Positions 7,027-15,143 of a DNA stretch of 20,345 bases are shown piece after piece. The position numbers were made by a program, and so were the translations under genes. The stretch's first letter is position 1. Every line of letters begins with the position of its first letter. Source of the stretch: Symbiobacteriaceae bacterium (GTDB lineage Bacteria; Bacillota_E; Symbiobacteriia; Symbiobacteriales; Symbiobacteriaceae); NCBI GenBank assembly GCA_027356675.1, contig DAHVXO010000368.1, positions 1 through 20,345 of the forward strand. The letters run 5' to 3'. A model generated the notes under the pieces. That model was given only the letters and a program-made list of their open reading frames with translations, was not told the DNA's origin and searched no databases.

Positions 7027-8301
7027 GGTCGATCTCTTCTGTCTCGGAGAGAATGACGCACTTCTCGATCACGTTCTCCAGTTCTCGCGCATTGCCCGGC
7101 CAGTGATAGTTCCGTAACGCCTCCAGAGCGGCCCTGGTGAACCGGATCACCGGTCCGCGGGCCGCCCATCGCCCGAGTAGCGTCTCGATCAGCACGGAAA
7201 TGTCCTCCCGGCGCTCGCGCAGCGGTGGAATGCGAATGTTCAGGACGTCTCGCCCATCTCCAGGCTCACGCCGGTGATGTCGTCGATGGTGAAGCGAGCG
7301 TGGTCGCCGCGTACCCGCTGGACCAGCCGGCGGACGTCCCGGGTCTCCCGGAGCATCAGCACCGTCTCGTGGCTGTCTGGCACGGGCCGGGCGCTGACCA
7401 GACACCGGAGCGTCCGCTCCTTGCGGGAGAAGAGCCACTCCTCCTCGGTGATCCGGTGGCGGGCCCGCAGGGCCGTCTTCAGGGCGGTGTCACCGACCAG
7501 AGCCTCCAGTCGCTGTCCGACCGCCCGCTCGGGCTCCACCTGGAGCAGTGCCCCGGCCACTGCGTTCATCTTGCGAACCTGCAGGTCGGCGTCCAGGAGG
7601 ATGACCCCGTCGGCGATCAGGCTGAGGCCGATGTCCAGCTCTCGGTTCTTCATCGCCAGGTCGCGGGCTGCCTCGTGGAGCCGGAGCTGCCGCTCCACGG
7701 CCCGGGCGGAGGCGATGACCATCCCCAGGGTGTGCGCAGTGACTCGCTGCTGCAGGCCGGAAAGGTTCAGGACCGCCAGCAGCCGTCCGTCTGTGCCGTA
7801 GATGGGCGCGGCGGAGCAGGTCAGCGTGTGGAGGCGCTGCCAGTAATGCTCGGGGCCGATCACCTGGAAGGGGCGCCCCTGCGCCATCACCAGGGCGATG
7901 GCGCAGGTGCCGACCGTCTCCTCGTTCCAGACGGCGTCCGGTACCAGGTTTGCGTCAGCCATGGCCGGGCGGTCGGCGGGGTCGCCGTCGACCCAGAGGA
8001 CGCGGCCGGCGGGGTCGGTCAGCAGGGCGATGAAACCTGAGCCCGCCACCAGGGCCATCAGGTCCTTGACCACCGGGAGCACGATGTCCAAAAGCTGGGC
8101 GTTGCGATCCAGCAGTTCACGCATCTCCGCACCGCTGAGCACCGGCGGGCGGTACTTCTGGTCGTCGGGCCGAAATGCGAGCGACGCACAGCGGCGCCAG
8201 GAAGTGGCCACCTCGGGCCGCAGGTGCGCATCATCGAAGTCCCGCCCGGCGCAAAAGGCGTGCCAGGCAGCGACAACGACTTCGTGCTCAGGCAGGATCA
8301 T
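7027..8301 (-). pseudogene. Sigma-54-type activator (AcoR-like) lacking its AAA+ core
   Basis: From ATG 8301 (AAAGGAGG 9 nt upstream) the frame runs 353 residues to TGA at 7240. It holds an AcoR-like N-terminus (SWRRC, 34-38), a GAF domain (about 70-210, with EETVGTCAIAL and CSAAPIYG), a PAS domain (about 225-320) and the opening of the AAA+ domain, FTIDDITG (337-344). Homology then jumps. In another frame, from about 7249 to 7027, the AAA+ C-terminal part appears: LNIRIPPLRERREDIS, later YHWPGNARELENVIEK. Walker A, GAFTGA and Walker B, about 150-170 residues in relatives, are absent, as is the Fis-type HTH. The gene has therefore lost ATPase, sigma-54 contact and DNA binding. The N-terminal 353 residues could still be made as a sensory fragment. 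Confidence 0.8.
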
Positions 8302-8350
8302 TCGTCAGAGCCTCCTTTCGGTGAATCACCCCAATGTTCACCCCTCCGCT

Positions 8351-8380
8351 TCTATAATCATCACTTATATTCAGCATCAA
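8351..8380 (-). promoter_or_regulatory. Probable promoter of the broken sigma-54-type activator
   Basis: Minus-strand TTGATG (8375-8380) and TATAGA (8351-8356) are separated by 18 nt in an AT-rich patch 50-80 nt before ATG 8301. The intact promoter and ribosome site suggest the truncated product may still be expressed. Confidence 0.5.
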
Positions 8381-8436
8381 TTATCAGGTTCCTTCATGGC
8401 CTAAACTGTTCGGACGATCACCACGTCGCGAGCCAC

Positions 8437-9441
8437 CTACTCCTCCTCCCCTGCGCTGCGAATCGGCGCCGCCGGCACCCCGGCGGTGGGCGAGGACGGG
8501 CTGGCCTGGCTCAAGACCGGCATCCGGCCGGCCAGAAACCCCTGGCGCCCAGCCGCCACCGCCCACTTCATCGCCTCCGCCATCAGCGGGGCGTTCTGTG
8601 CCCTGGCCACCGCGGTGTTCACCAGCACCGCCGCGGCGCCGGCCTCCATGGCCCGGCAGGCGTCCGTGGCGCAGCCGAGACCGGCGTCCACCACCACGGG
8701 AACCTTCACCCGTTCGATCACCCGGCGAATGCCTGCCCAGTCGACCATCCCCTGCCCGGTCCCAATCGGAGCGGCCAGCGGCATCACAGCCGCGCAGCCC
8801 GCCTCCTCCAGGCGCAGACAGGTGATCAGGTCAGAGGTGGTGTAGGCCAGGACCACAAAGCCCTCCTTCACCAGGCGGCGGGCGGCCTCCAGCGTCCCCT
8901 GCAGATCGGGCAGCAGCGTCTGCTGGTCGCCGATCACCTCCAGCTTGATCCAGCTGGTTTCCAGCCCCTCCCGGGCCAGCATGGCCATCTTCACGGCGTG
9001 CTCGGCGGTGTAGGCGCCGGCCGTGTTGGGCAGCAGCTGACAGCGCTGCGTGTCGATGTACCGCAAGATGTCGCCGCCGTCGCCCCCGCTGAGGTCCATG
9101 TTGCGGATGGCCACGGTGACCATCTCCGTGCCAGAGCGATCCAGGGCCTCCACCATCTCGGCCGTGCTCCGGTACTTGCCGGTCCCCAGGAAGAGGCGGC
9201 TGCCGAAGGTGCGCGGCCCGACGGTCAGCGGATCGTCCACCGACCCGCCGGACATGGCCCGGACCAGCTCCACCCGGTCGCGGTCCCGCAGGGTCGTTGC
9301 GGGCCAGGCGGCCCGGCGGATCACCTCATCGTTGACTGCCACCGCGACCCCCGTGGGTTTCAGACCCAGGGAGGCCACCAGCCCTTCGATGTCCAGTTCA
9401 GCCGGTACCTCTCGCGCCTGTCCATTCAGCGTGATGCGCAT
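8437..9441 (-). CDS. thiG: ThiS-ThiG fusion: sulfur carrier joined to thiazole synthase
   Basis: It makes the thiazole phosphate half of thiamin from deoxyxylulose 5-phosphate, dehydroglycine and sulfur carried on ThiS. Of 334 residues, 1-66 are a ThiS domain ending at Gly65-Gly66 (AMSGG), and about 72-310 are ThiG. ThiG features are FGSRLFLGTGKY, the Schiff-base Lys166 in WIKLEVIGD, and PLAAPIGTGQG. A short Pro/Ser/Ala tail follows. The ATG 9441 shares one base with the stop of the upstream thi gene (TGATG) and has GGAGG 9 nt before it. Free ThiS needs its C-terminal Gly-Gly carboxylate for activation; here it is internal, so cleavage or a separate ThiS would be required. ThiSG fusions are known in other bacteria. 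No thiF, thiH or thiO lies in the window. Confidence 0.92.
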   Translation of the reverse strand: MRITLNGQAREVPAELDIEGLVASLGLKPTGVAVAVNDEVIRRAAWPATTLRDRDRVELVRAMSGGSVDDPLTVGPRTFGSRLFLGTGKYRSTAEMVEALDRSGTEMVTVAIRNMDLSGGDGGDILRYIDTQRCQLLPNTAGAYTAEHAVKMAMLAREGLETSWIKLEVIGDQQTLLPDLQGTLEAARRLVKEGFVVLAYTTSDLITCLRLEEAGCAAVMPLAAPIGTGQGMVDWAGIRRVIERVKVPVVVDAGLGCATDACRAMEAGAAAVLVNTAVARAQNAPLMAEAMKWAVAAGRQGFLAGRMPVLSQASPSSPTAGVPAAPIRSAGEEE

Positions 9442-10103
9442 CAAACAACCCCTCCTTGTGGTGGAAACCGAAAACGCGGCTGATAGGTCGACCGGTCCAG
9501 GGCAGCGCGCAGCTCAGTGGTCGCCCGCCGGGGGTCCGGAGCGCCGAGAACGGCGGAGATGAGCGCCACACCAGCGCAGCCCGTGGCCAGCACCTGGTCC
9601 GCGTTGGCGGCCGTAATCCCGCCGATGGCCAGGACTGCAATCCCAACCCCCTCCACCACCCTGGCCAGCTCCGCAAGCCCGGCCGCCGGCTGCCCCGGAT
9701 GGCTGCGAGTCGGGAAGATGCTCCCGAAGGTCACGTAGTCGGCACCGGCCTGCTCCGCGGCCCGGGCCTCCGCCAGGGAGTGGACGGAGACCCCCAGCAC
9801 CCGCCCCCCGGTCAAAAGCGGCCGCGCCGCCGCCACGGGCAGGCTCCGACCGGCCAGGTGGGCGCCGTGCGCCCCGCAGGCCAGGGCCACATCGATGCGG
9901 TCGTTGACAATCAGACCCGCTCCGGCCGCCCCGCACAGGGCGCCCACCCTGCGGGCCAGTTCGTAGAGGTCTCGGGCCGGGAGGCTCTTCTCGCGCACCT
10001 GCACCCAGTTGACGCCGCCGGCCAGCGCTCCAGCCACGGCGGCACTCAGGTCGGGCGCCGCTGTGCGGTCGGTGATCAGGTGCAGTTGAAATCTGGTCTC
10101 CAT
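9441..10103 (-). CDS. TenI/ThiE-family protein, more like thiazole tautomerase TenI
   Basis: A 220-residue TIM-barrel protein of thiamin synthesis. It shares the ThiE/TenI fold marks HLITDR (8-13), VQVREK (34-39), NDRIDVAL and the phosphate-binding AIGGI (159-163). Residues that bind HMP-pyrophosphate in thiamin-phosphate synthase are altered. The usual NDD is NDR, the usual HxGQxD region reads HLAGRSLP, and the PTxTK loop reads PTRSHPG. GVSVHS (104-109) resembles TenI, which aromatises the thiazole made by ThiG. Adjacency to thiSG fits TenI. A ThiE role is not excluded. The start is ATG 10103 with AAGGCGGGG upstream; an in-frame TTG at 10124 lies inside the terminator tail and has no ribosome site. 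Confidence 0.8.
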   Translation of the reverse strand: METRFQLHLITDRTAAPDLSAAVAGALAGGVNWVQVREKSLPARDLYELARRVGALCGAAGAGLIVNDRIDVALACGAHGAHLAGRSLPVAAARPLLTGGRVLGVSVHSLAEARAAEQAGADYVTFGSIFPTRSHPGQPAAGLAELARVVEGVGIAVLAIGGITAANADQVLATGCAGVALISAVLGAPDPRRATTELRAALDRSTYQPRFRFPPQGGVV

Positions 10104-10120
10104 GCTCCACCCCGCCTTGC

Positions 10121-10181
10121 ACAAAATAAAGACCGCCGCATGCCCGCGCCTTCGAAAAGGCTGTACCGGGGGATGCGGCGG
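10121..10181 (-). terminator. Intrinsic terminator of the TPP riboswitch
   Basis: CCGCCGCAT (10173-10181 complement) pairs perfectly with ATGCGGCGG (10133-10141 complement), with a further CCCG/CGGG pairing inside. The tail is TCTTTATTTTG. It lies between the aptamer and the first thi gene, with its U-tract directly upstream of the ribosome site. This is the expected layout for TPP-induced termination. Confidence 0.85.
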
Positions 10182-10208
10182 CAGACTAATTCTCTGCTCG
10201 CTCAGTTG

Positions 10209-10300
10209 CGCTTCCCTACGCTGGTATGACCCAGGTCAGGTTCTAAGGGTACGGAGACCAACGCTCCGTTCTCAGCCCATGGCACCCCTAGCGCCTCGCT
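10209..10300 (-). promoter_or_regulatory. TPP riboswitch aptamer (THI element)
   Basis: Read on the minus strand, the conserved THI-box blocks appear in order: AGGGGTGCC, then GGCTGAGAAC, then GTACCCTTAGAACCTGA, then CTGGGTCATACCAGCGTAGG. The CUGAGA and ACCCUU-GAACCUGAUC-type cores and the closing GCGUAGGGAA strand are all present. It precedes the TenI/ThiE-like gene and ThiSG, so high TPP should switch the operon off through the downstream hairpin. Confidence 0.96.
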
Positions 10301-10319
10301 ACCATCTTGTCTGTCACTG

Positions 10320-10348
10320 ATTTTATGCGATCCGGGCTACGTGTACAA
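10320..10348 (-). promoter_or_regulatory. Promoter of the thiamin operon
   Basis: Minus-strand TTGTAC (10343-10348) and TAAAAT (10320-10325) are 17 nt apart. The start of transcription would fall about 10 nt before the aptamer. It lies only 27 nt beyond the stop of the GGDEF/EAL gene. No convincing terminator separates the two units, so read-through into the riboswitch is possible. Confidence 0.7.
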
Positions 10349-10374
10349 TCCCCCATGTGGGAAAAAGTGATGAA

Positions 10375-13300
10375 TCAGGCGCGGGACGCTTTTGGCCGGC
10401 CGACGTGATACCCCTGGGCGTAATCCACCCCGTATTCCCGCAGCAACGCCACCGTCGCTTCGTCCTCCACCGCCTCTGCGATCACGCTCTTTTCCAGTCC
10501 CCGCGCCAGCGCGACCATGGCCTTCACCAGATGCTGATCTGCCGGGTTGGTCGGGAGGTTTCGGATGAAGGCGCCGTCGATTTTCAAGTAGTCCACCGGC
10601 AGGTTTTTCAAGTAGAGAAACGATGAAAAGCCTGCGCCGAAGTCATCGATGGCGAACCGGCAGCCCAGCCCTTTCAGGGTGTTGATAAAACCCAAGGCCT
10701 GATCGACGTCGGCGATGGCGGCGGTCTCCGTGATCTCCAGCACCAGGCAGGCCGGGTCGATGCCGGTGGCGCCGATCTCTTGCTGGATCATGGCCAATAG
10801 GTTACGATCCGAAAAGGCTTTGCCGGAAAGATTGACTTCCAGACGCAACTCCGTGCCCACCCGGTGCTGCTGAGCGATGAGATGGATCGCCTGCCGCACC
10901 ACCCACCGGTCGATGGCGTGGATCAGGCCGAACCGTTCAGCCACATCGAGGAAGGCGTCGGGAGCGATGAGCTCCCCGTCATCGCCGACCATCCGCAGTA
11001 ACATCTCGTACTGGACAATCTGGTTGCTGCGCAGATCCAGGATGGGCTGGTAGTGCAGAACGAACCGGTCGTGCTCCAGGGCCGCGCGGATGCGCCTTTC
11101 CCAGGTCAGCTTGGACAGCATCTGCGCCTGCCAGTTCTGATCCGGCGCATAGACGCAGACGTCGTTGCGCCCGTATTCCTTTATCTTGTACATGGCCAGG
11201 TCGGCGAAGGAGAGTACTTCTTCCGCGGTGGCAGCGTGCTGCGGGTACAGGGCCACGCCCACGCTGGCGGTGACGTTCACCGGCTGGCCGACGGTCAGGA
11301 CGACGTGATGCTGCAGCAATTCCAGCGTCTCGCGCGCAACCGTCTCTGCCTGCTGCCTGTCCGAGTTGGGAAGCAGGATGGCGAATTCGTCGCCGCCCAG
11401 GCGGGCGATGATGCCGGTTTCCGGCAGCCGGTGCTGCAGCAGGGCGGCTACGCTGCGCAGGAGGTCGTCCCCCGCCTGGTGGCCGAAACTGTCGTTTACG
11501 TACTTGAACTCATCCAGGTCGAGGTAGAGCAGCGCTCCATACGTCCCCCAGCGGCGGGCGTGCTCAAGCTGCTGCTGCAGCTCAGCCTGAAGGCGGTGGC
11601 GGTTGAACAGGCCGGTCAGGGGGTCGTGGTTTGCCAGGTAGACCAGGTGATCCTCGGAGCGTTTCCGCTCCGTGATGTCCTGCACCTGGACAATAAAGTA
11701 TAAGGGGTTGCCGTGGCCGTCACGGGCCAGCGAGACGCTTACCTGTGCCCAGATCGTATGCCCAAGCTTGTGGAAGTACTGCTTTTCGAACTGGCCAGAG
11801 CGGACTTCGCCAGCCAGCAGCTTCCGCTTCACCTCCAGGCTATTGGCCAGGTCGTCCGGGTGGGTGATGGCCTGAAAGGTCATTGCCAGCAACTCCGGCT
11901 CCGCGTAGCCGAGCATCTCACACCAGGATCGGTTCACTTGCAGGTAACCGCCTGCGGTGTCGATCAGGGCCACACCGATCGGTGCGTTCTCAAAGGCGGT
12001 GCGGAACCACTCCTCGCTTTCGCGCAGCACCGCCTCCATGCGCCTCTGCTCGCTGATGTCACGGGCGATGATGGAGAAGAACGGCTCGCTCCCATCCGGA
12101 CCCCTATGTGCAAGCAACACCTCTGAAACGGGGATTTCGCGGCCCTCGTGGCTCACCAAGGCGGTTTCACCACTCCAGAGCCCGTCACGCAAGGCCGCCG
12201 GGATTGCCTGGTCCAGGATCAGGGCACGGGCCCGCTCCGAATGGGCGTCGCCCAGGGGCCTTCCCGTGATATTCGCATCGGCGCCAATCCCCAGGACTTT
12301 GCGCGCTGCATGATTGAGGTAGACCCCCTCTCCGGCCGCCGTGGCGATGCCGACGAAGTCAGGCGTGGCTTCCAGGATCGCTACCAGCCGTGTCCGGCCC
12401 TCCTCTGCCATGCGGACTGACTCCAGTGCCCCCTCCAATTGGTCCCGCTGGTCCCGGATGGTCGCACTCTGCTCCAGCAGCTCCTCATTCATGGCCTGCA
12501 GCTCTTCCTGTTGTGCCAGCAACTCCTCGCTGGCCGCCTGCAGGTCCTGGTAGGCCTGCTGGGATTGGGCATGGCGCTCCGCCATAGCCCGGTGTGTACG
12601 GGCATGGGCGATGGCGATGCCCGCCTGCCCGGCGATGGTTTCCAGAAACCAGACCTCTCGCGGCGACCATTGCCGGGGCACCCAGCACTGGTGGACGCCG
12701 ATCACACCGAGCAGCTCCTCATCCATGAGGATGGGGGCGACCAGCACGGCACGGGTGCCCTGCGCCAGGAGGTCCGCGCGCCGACCCAGGGTGGGGTCAT
12801 TCAGGTGCGGTTCTGTTACCACGTCGGTCACCGCGATGGCCCGGCGCTCCTGCACGGCCAGGGCGATGACGGGCACGCAGCCGGCTTGGCCGCCGCCGAT
12901 GGGCGTCACGCCCGGGGCGAGATACTCATGCGCCGCGGGCAGGAGTTCATTCGCTTGCCTGAGCCGGATAAAGCAGCGGCTTACCTCAAGGGTACTGCCC
13001 AACTGGTTGACCGTGGTACGAAGGATTTCGTCCAGATCCAAAGAGTTGCCGATGGCACCGCCGATCCGGCAGACGAGCTCCAGCATGTCGACCTGTGTGT
13101 GCAGGGTGGCGTTGATATTCGTCAGGTCGTACCGGAGGCGGCGCTCCTCGCCGGCGCTGCGCATCCCCACCAGCGCCGCTACTCCCAGCATCAGGGCGTC
13201 GACCGCCGCCTCCCCCAGCGCCACGCCTGGTGACCTACTGCTCAAGAGGTAGCCGGACAGTTCGCCGACGGCTACTGCCGCCAGCGCCAGCACCAGCATC

Positions 13301-14379
13301 CGGCGCCCGGCCGCCGGCCCCAGGACCCGGGTGGCCAGCGGCGGGGTCACCGCCAGCAAGACGACGGTGCCATGGCCGATGATCCCGGTGTTTCCCACCA
13401 GGGCACTGACGGCCGTGGTCACAAAGGCCAGGTGGCAGAAGATGCGGCTCTCCGGCGTGCCGAGGTGCGGCAGAACCCGGTGGGCAATAAGGTTATAGGC
13501 GCTGAGCGAGAGCACAAAGAAGTGGGCCGTAACCGGGGAAAGCATGAAGCGGATGCCGCCCAGGGCCGACAGCAGCACGACCGCCAGGGCGAGAAACCAG
13601 ATCCAGGCTTCCAGCATCCCCTCCAATGCCGGAAGCGGATTCGCCAGGTCCCAGCGGGGTGCCAGGGAGGCCGGTTCCCCGGTGGTACGGTCCCCCACCA
13701 GGAGCGCCACGGCCCAGATGCTCCAGGCGATGACGCCGGTCCAGATCCCTGTCCGGATAAAGGCATAGGTCAGCAGGAGCGGAAGCGCCGTCCCGGCCCA
13801 GCGCCGCACTGCACCGCGTGGTGCGCCCCACCGGGAGCCGGCCTCGGGCAGGATGAGGGCGGCCGCACCGGCCAGCCCAGCGACGCCGCCCAGGGGAAGG
13901 AAAGCCCGGATCGGTATGTAGGAGGACGCAGTGAACGTATCCGGGACCAGCAGCATGAGGGCGCCGATCACGGCCTCAATCAGCGCCAAGGCCACCGCGA
14001 ACAGGTCTGGCTGCTGAGCGGTGACCGCCGCAGGTAGCCATGGCGCAGCCAGCAAGGCGACCGCCATCAGGCCGTACAAGGCGGTACCCGTCCAGATTGC
14101 CGCATCTGCGAAGAGCTTGGCCAGCACTACCAGGGGCGCTGCCGGCAGGAGGAGGAGGGTGCGCTGCACCCAGGGCCGAATGCGATAGCGGCTGAGGAGC
14201 AGGAGGAGCACCCCCCCGCCCACCAGGGCAGATGAGAAGTACGGAAAGAACGGGCGCAGGGGCTCATAGACCGGAGCGGTGAATTCATTTGAAATGACGT
14301 AAATGGCCAGTCCCAAAAATAGTTCAACAGCCGCTATGACCACCAGCAGTCGGTTGTTGCGAATGTGTGGAAACCGCAC
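10375..14379 (-). CDS. Membrane GAF-PAS-PAS-GGDEF-EAL protein for cyclic-di-GMP turnover
   Basis: A 1334-residue signalling protein. Residues 1-405 are membrane helices that include a tandem duplication (about 8-112 and 125-228). Then come GAF (about 430-595), a Gln/Glu-rich coiled coil (600-660), PAS (665-778), PAS (785-905), GGDEF (910-1078) and EAL (1085-1330). The cyclase motif RLGGDEF is intact (993-999). The inhibitory RxxD that would sit at 986-989 reads PETG, so product inhibition at that site is unlikely. The EAL motif reads EML (1125-1127). The other phosphodiesterase residues are present: Asn1183, LEITE, FAIDDFGAG (1242-1250), Lys1266 and EAVE. Both activities are therefore possible. 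The start is GTG 14379, with GGAGG 8 nt upstream. It stands alone. Confidence 0.95.
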   Translation of the reverse strand: MRFPHIRNNRLLVVIAAVELFLGLAIYVISNEFTAPVYEPLRPFFPYFSSALVGGGVLLLLLSRYRIRPWVQRTLLLLPAAPLVVLAKLFADAAIWTGTALYGLMAVALLAAPWLPAAVTAQQPDLFAVALALIEAVIGALMLLVPDTFTASSYIPIRAFLPLGGVAGLAGAAALILPEAGSRWGAPRGAVRRWAGTALPLLLTYAFIRTGIWTGVIAWSIWAVALLVGDRTTGEPASLAPRWDLANPLPALEGMLEAWIWFLALAVVLLSALGGIRFMLSPVTAHFFVLSLSAYNLIAHRVLPHLGTPESRIFCHLAFVTTAVSALVGNTGIIGHGTVVLLAVTPPLATRVLGPAAGRRMLVLALAAVAVGELSGYLLSSRSPGVALGEAAVDALMLGVAALVGMRSAGEERRLRYDLTNINATLHTQVDMLELVCRIGGAIGNSLDLDEILRTTVNQLGSTLEVSRCFIRLRQANELLPAAHEYLAPGVTPIGGGQAGCVPVIALAVQERRAIAVTDVVTEPHLNDPTLGRRADLLAQGTRAVLVAPILMDEELLGVIGVHQCWVPRQWSPREVWFLETIAGQAGIAIAHARTHRAMAERHAQSQQAYQDLQAASEELLAQQEELQAMNEELLEQSATIRDQRDQLEGALESVRMAEEGRTRLVAILEATPDFVGIATAAGEGVYLNHAARKVLGIGADANITGRPLGDAHSERARALILDQAIPAALRDGLWSGETALVSHEGREIPVSEVLLAHRGPDGSEPFFSIIARDISEQRRMEAVLRESEEWFRTAFENAPIGVALIDTAGGYLQVNRSWCEMLGYAEPELLAMTFQAITHPDDLANSLEVKRKLLAGEVRSGQFEKQYFHKLGHTIWAQVSVSLARDGHGNPLYFIVQVQDITERKRSEDHLVYLANHDPLTGLFNRHRLQAELQQQLEHARRWGTYGALLYLDLDEFKYVNDSFGHQAGDDLLRSVAALLQHRLPETGIIARLGGDEFAILLPNSDRQQAETVARETLELLQHHVVLTVGQPVNVTASVGVALYPQHAATAEEVLSFADLAMYKIKEYGRNDVCVYAPDQNWQAQMLSKLTWERRIRAALEHDRFVLHYQPILDLRSNQIVQYEMLLRMVGDDGELIAPDAFLDVAERFGLIHAIDRWVVRQAIHLIAQQHRVGTELRLEVNLSGKAFSDRNLLAMIQQEIGATGIDPACLVLEITETAAIADVDQALGFINTLKGLGCRFAIDDFGAGFSSFLYLKNLPVDYLKIDGAFIRNLPTNPADQHLVKAMVALARGLEKSVIAEAVEDEATVALLREYGVDYAQGYHVGRPKASRA

Positions 14380-14410
14380 GGTTTGTTCCTCCGTTAGCTG
14401 CTCCGCCCTG

Positions 14411-14425
14411 CTTCAGGTCCTGAAG
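14411..14425. promoter_or_regulatory. Inverted repeat just upstream of the GGDEF/EAL gene
   Basis: CTTCAGG and CCTGAAG form a perfect 7-1-7 dyad about 30 nt before the GTG start. It could be an operator or a small leader hairpin. No regulator for it is identified. Confidence 0.4.
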
Positions 14426-14532
14426 TGTCCCAGGGTGACCACCATATAATGGCTGAAAAGTGCTACTTAACGTCCACCCGGTCGCGAGCGCGCCTGGATG
14501 TCTGGAAGAACTCGTCAAGGCTGAATAAGGAT

Positions 14533-14562
14533 AGGGTATTCTATTAGTACGGAATAAGTCAA
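14533..14562 (-). promoter_or_regulatory. Weak promoter candidate for the GGDEF/EAL gene
   Basis: Minus-strand TTGACT (14557-14562) is a good -35. At 18 nt spacing the -10 is only TACCCT (14533-14538). The context is an AT-rich island that contrasts with the surrounding GC-rich DNA. The leader would be about 145 nt and include the 14411-14425 dyad. Confidence 0.35.
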
Positions 14563-14614
14563 TATTAGTGCGCGCGTGAAAATATAATTATATTCGCGCA
14601 AATAATTCCGCGAA
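14542..14614. repeat. AT-rich island with nested palindromes and a 21-bp-spaced direct repeat
   Basis: TATTAGT occurs at 14542-14548 and 14563-14569, exactly 21 bp (two helical turns) apart. AATATAATTATATT (14581-14594) is a perfect 14-bp palindrome, flanked by TGCGCG (14569-14574) and CGCGCA (14595-14600). TTCGCG (14593-14598) pairs with CGCGAA (14609-14614). The density of dyads suggests a protein-binding regulatory region. Confidence 0.5.
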
Positions 14615-14835
14615 TCCAAGTTTTCTACTCTAGACTCGCTTCACCCCGCGCCCATCTCGACCAGCACGTGCTGGCCATGAATCCAGTCGTCTCTTCACGG
14701 GCACCCGCAGGGCCGACCACAGACCTCAGCAATCCTCGCCAGGCATGTTGAAACCCGCAAGAGTACCCGACCTGGTTACATGAGACCCCGGGAGATCGAT
14801 TGCCGGCTGCAAAAGATCGCTCATGAGCTACGAGC

Positions 14836-14875
14836 TTGTTCTCGGTTATTCTCGGTCATTTTGGCTCTTTTCGGC
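14836..14875. repeat. Four degenerate 10-bp tandem repeats
   Basis: The successive units are TTGTTCTCGG, TTATTCTCGG, TCATTTTGGC and TCTTTTCGGC, with exact 10-bp periodicity. They are related to the second cluster about 240 bp to the right. Confidence 0.6.
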
Positions 14876-15081
14876 TCCTGCTGGAGATCGACGGAGGGCT
14901 ACAAGAGTCCCTCGCGATGGCCATCACCCTGCACATGTCCCCCATCAGACATCGGCAGACTGCACGAGCGCTACAGCAATCCGCGGTGAACCGCGCCCAG
15001 ACTGCATCTCCCGTCAAGCGGCAACAAGAGGCCTTCGCCGGCACAGGAATGTCTGCGGAAGCCTTGCGAAGAACTGGCATC

Positions 15082-15143
15082 TTATTCTGGAATGATATGC
15101 GCTCGTTCTAAGTTGTTCTGGCCTTGTTCTGGCCTTTTCCAGG
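15082..15143. repeat. Second cluster of related repeats with a perfect 11-bp tandem pair
   Basis: The units are TTATTCTGGA (15082), TCGTTCTAAG (15103), then TTGTTCTGGCC twice in a row (15113-15123 and 15124-15134) and TTTTCCAGG. The shared TTnTTCTSG core and orientation match the cluster at 14836. Confidence 0.6.

Noticed and set aside
14661..14674. 14-bp perfect palindrome CCAGCACGTGCTGG
   Set aside because: It is isolated in non-coding DNA with no promoter or gene nearby, so it is recorded as part of the gap rather than called as an operator.
14640..15110. CRISPR array or tRNA in the non-coding stretch
   Set aside because: The repeats are 10-11 bp with no spacers, and no cloverleaf or TTCRAATC-type T-loop was found.
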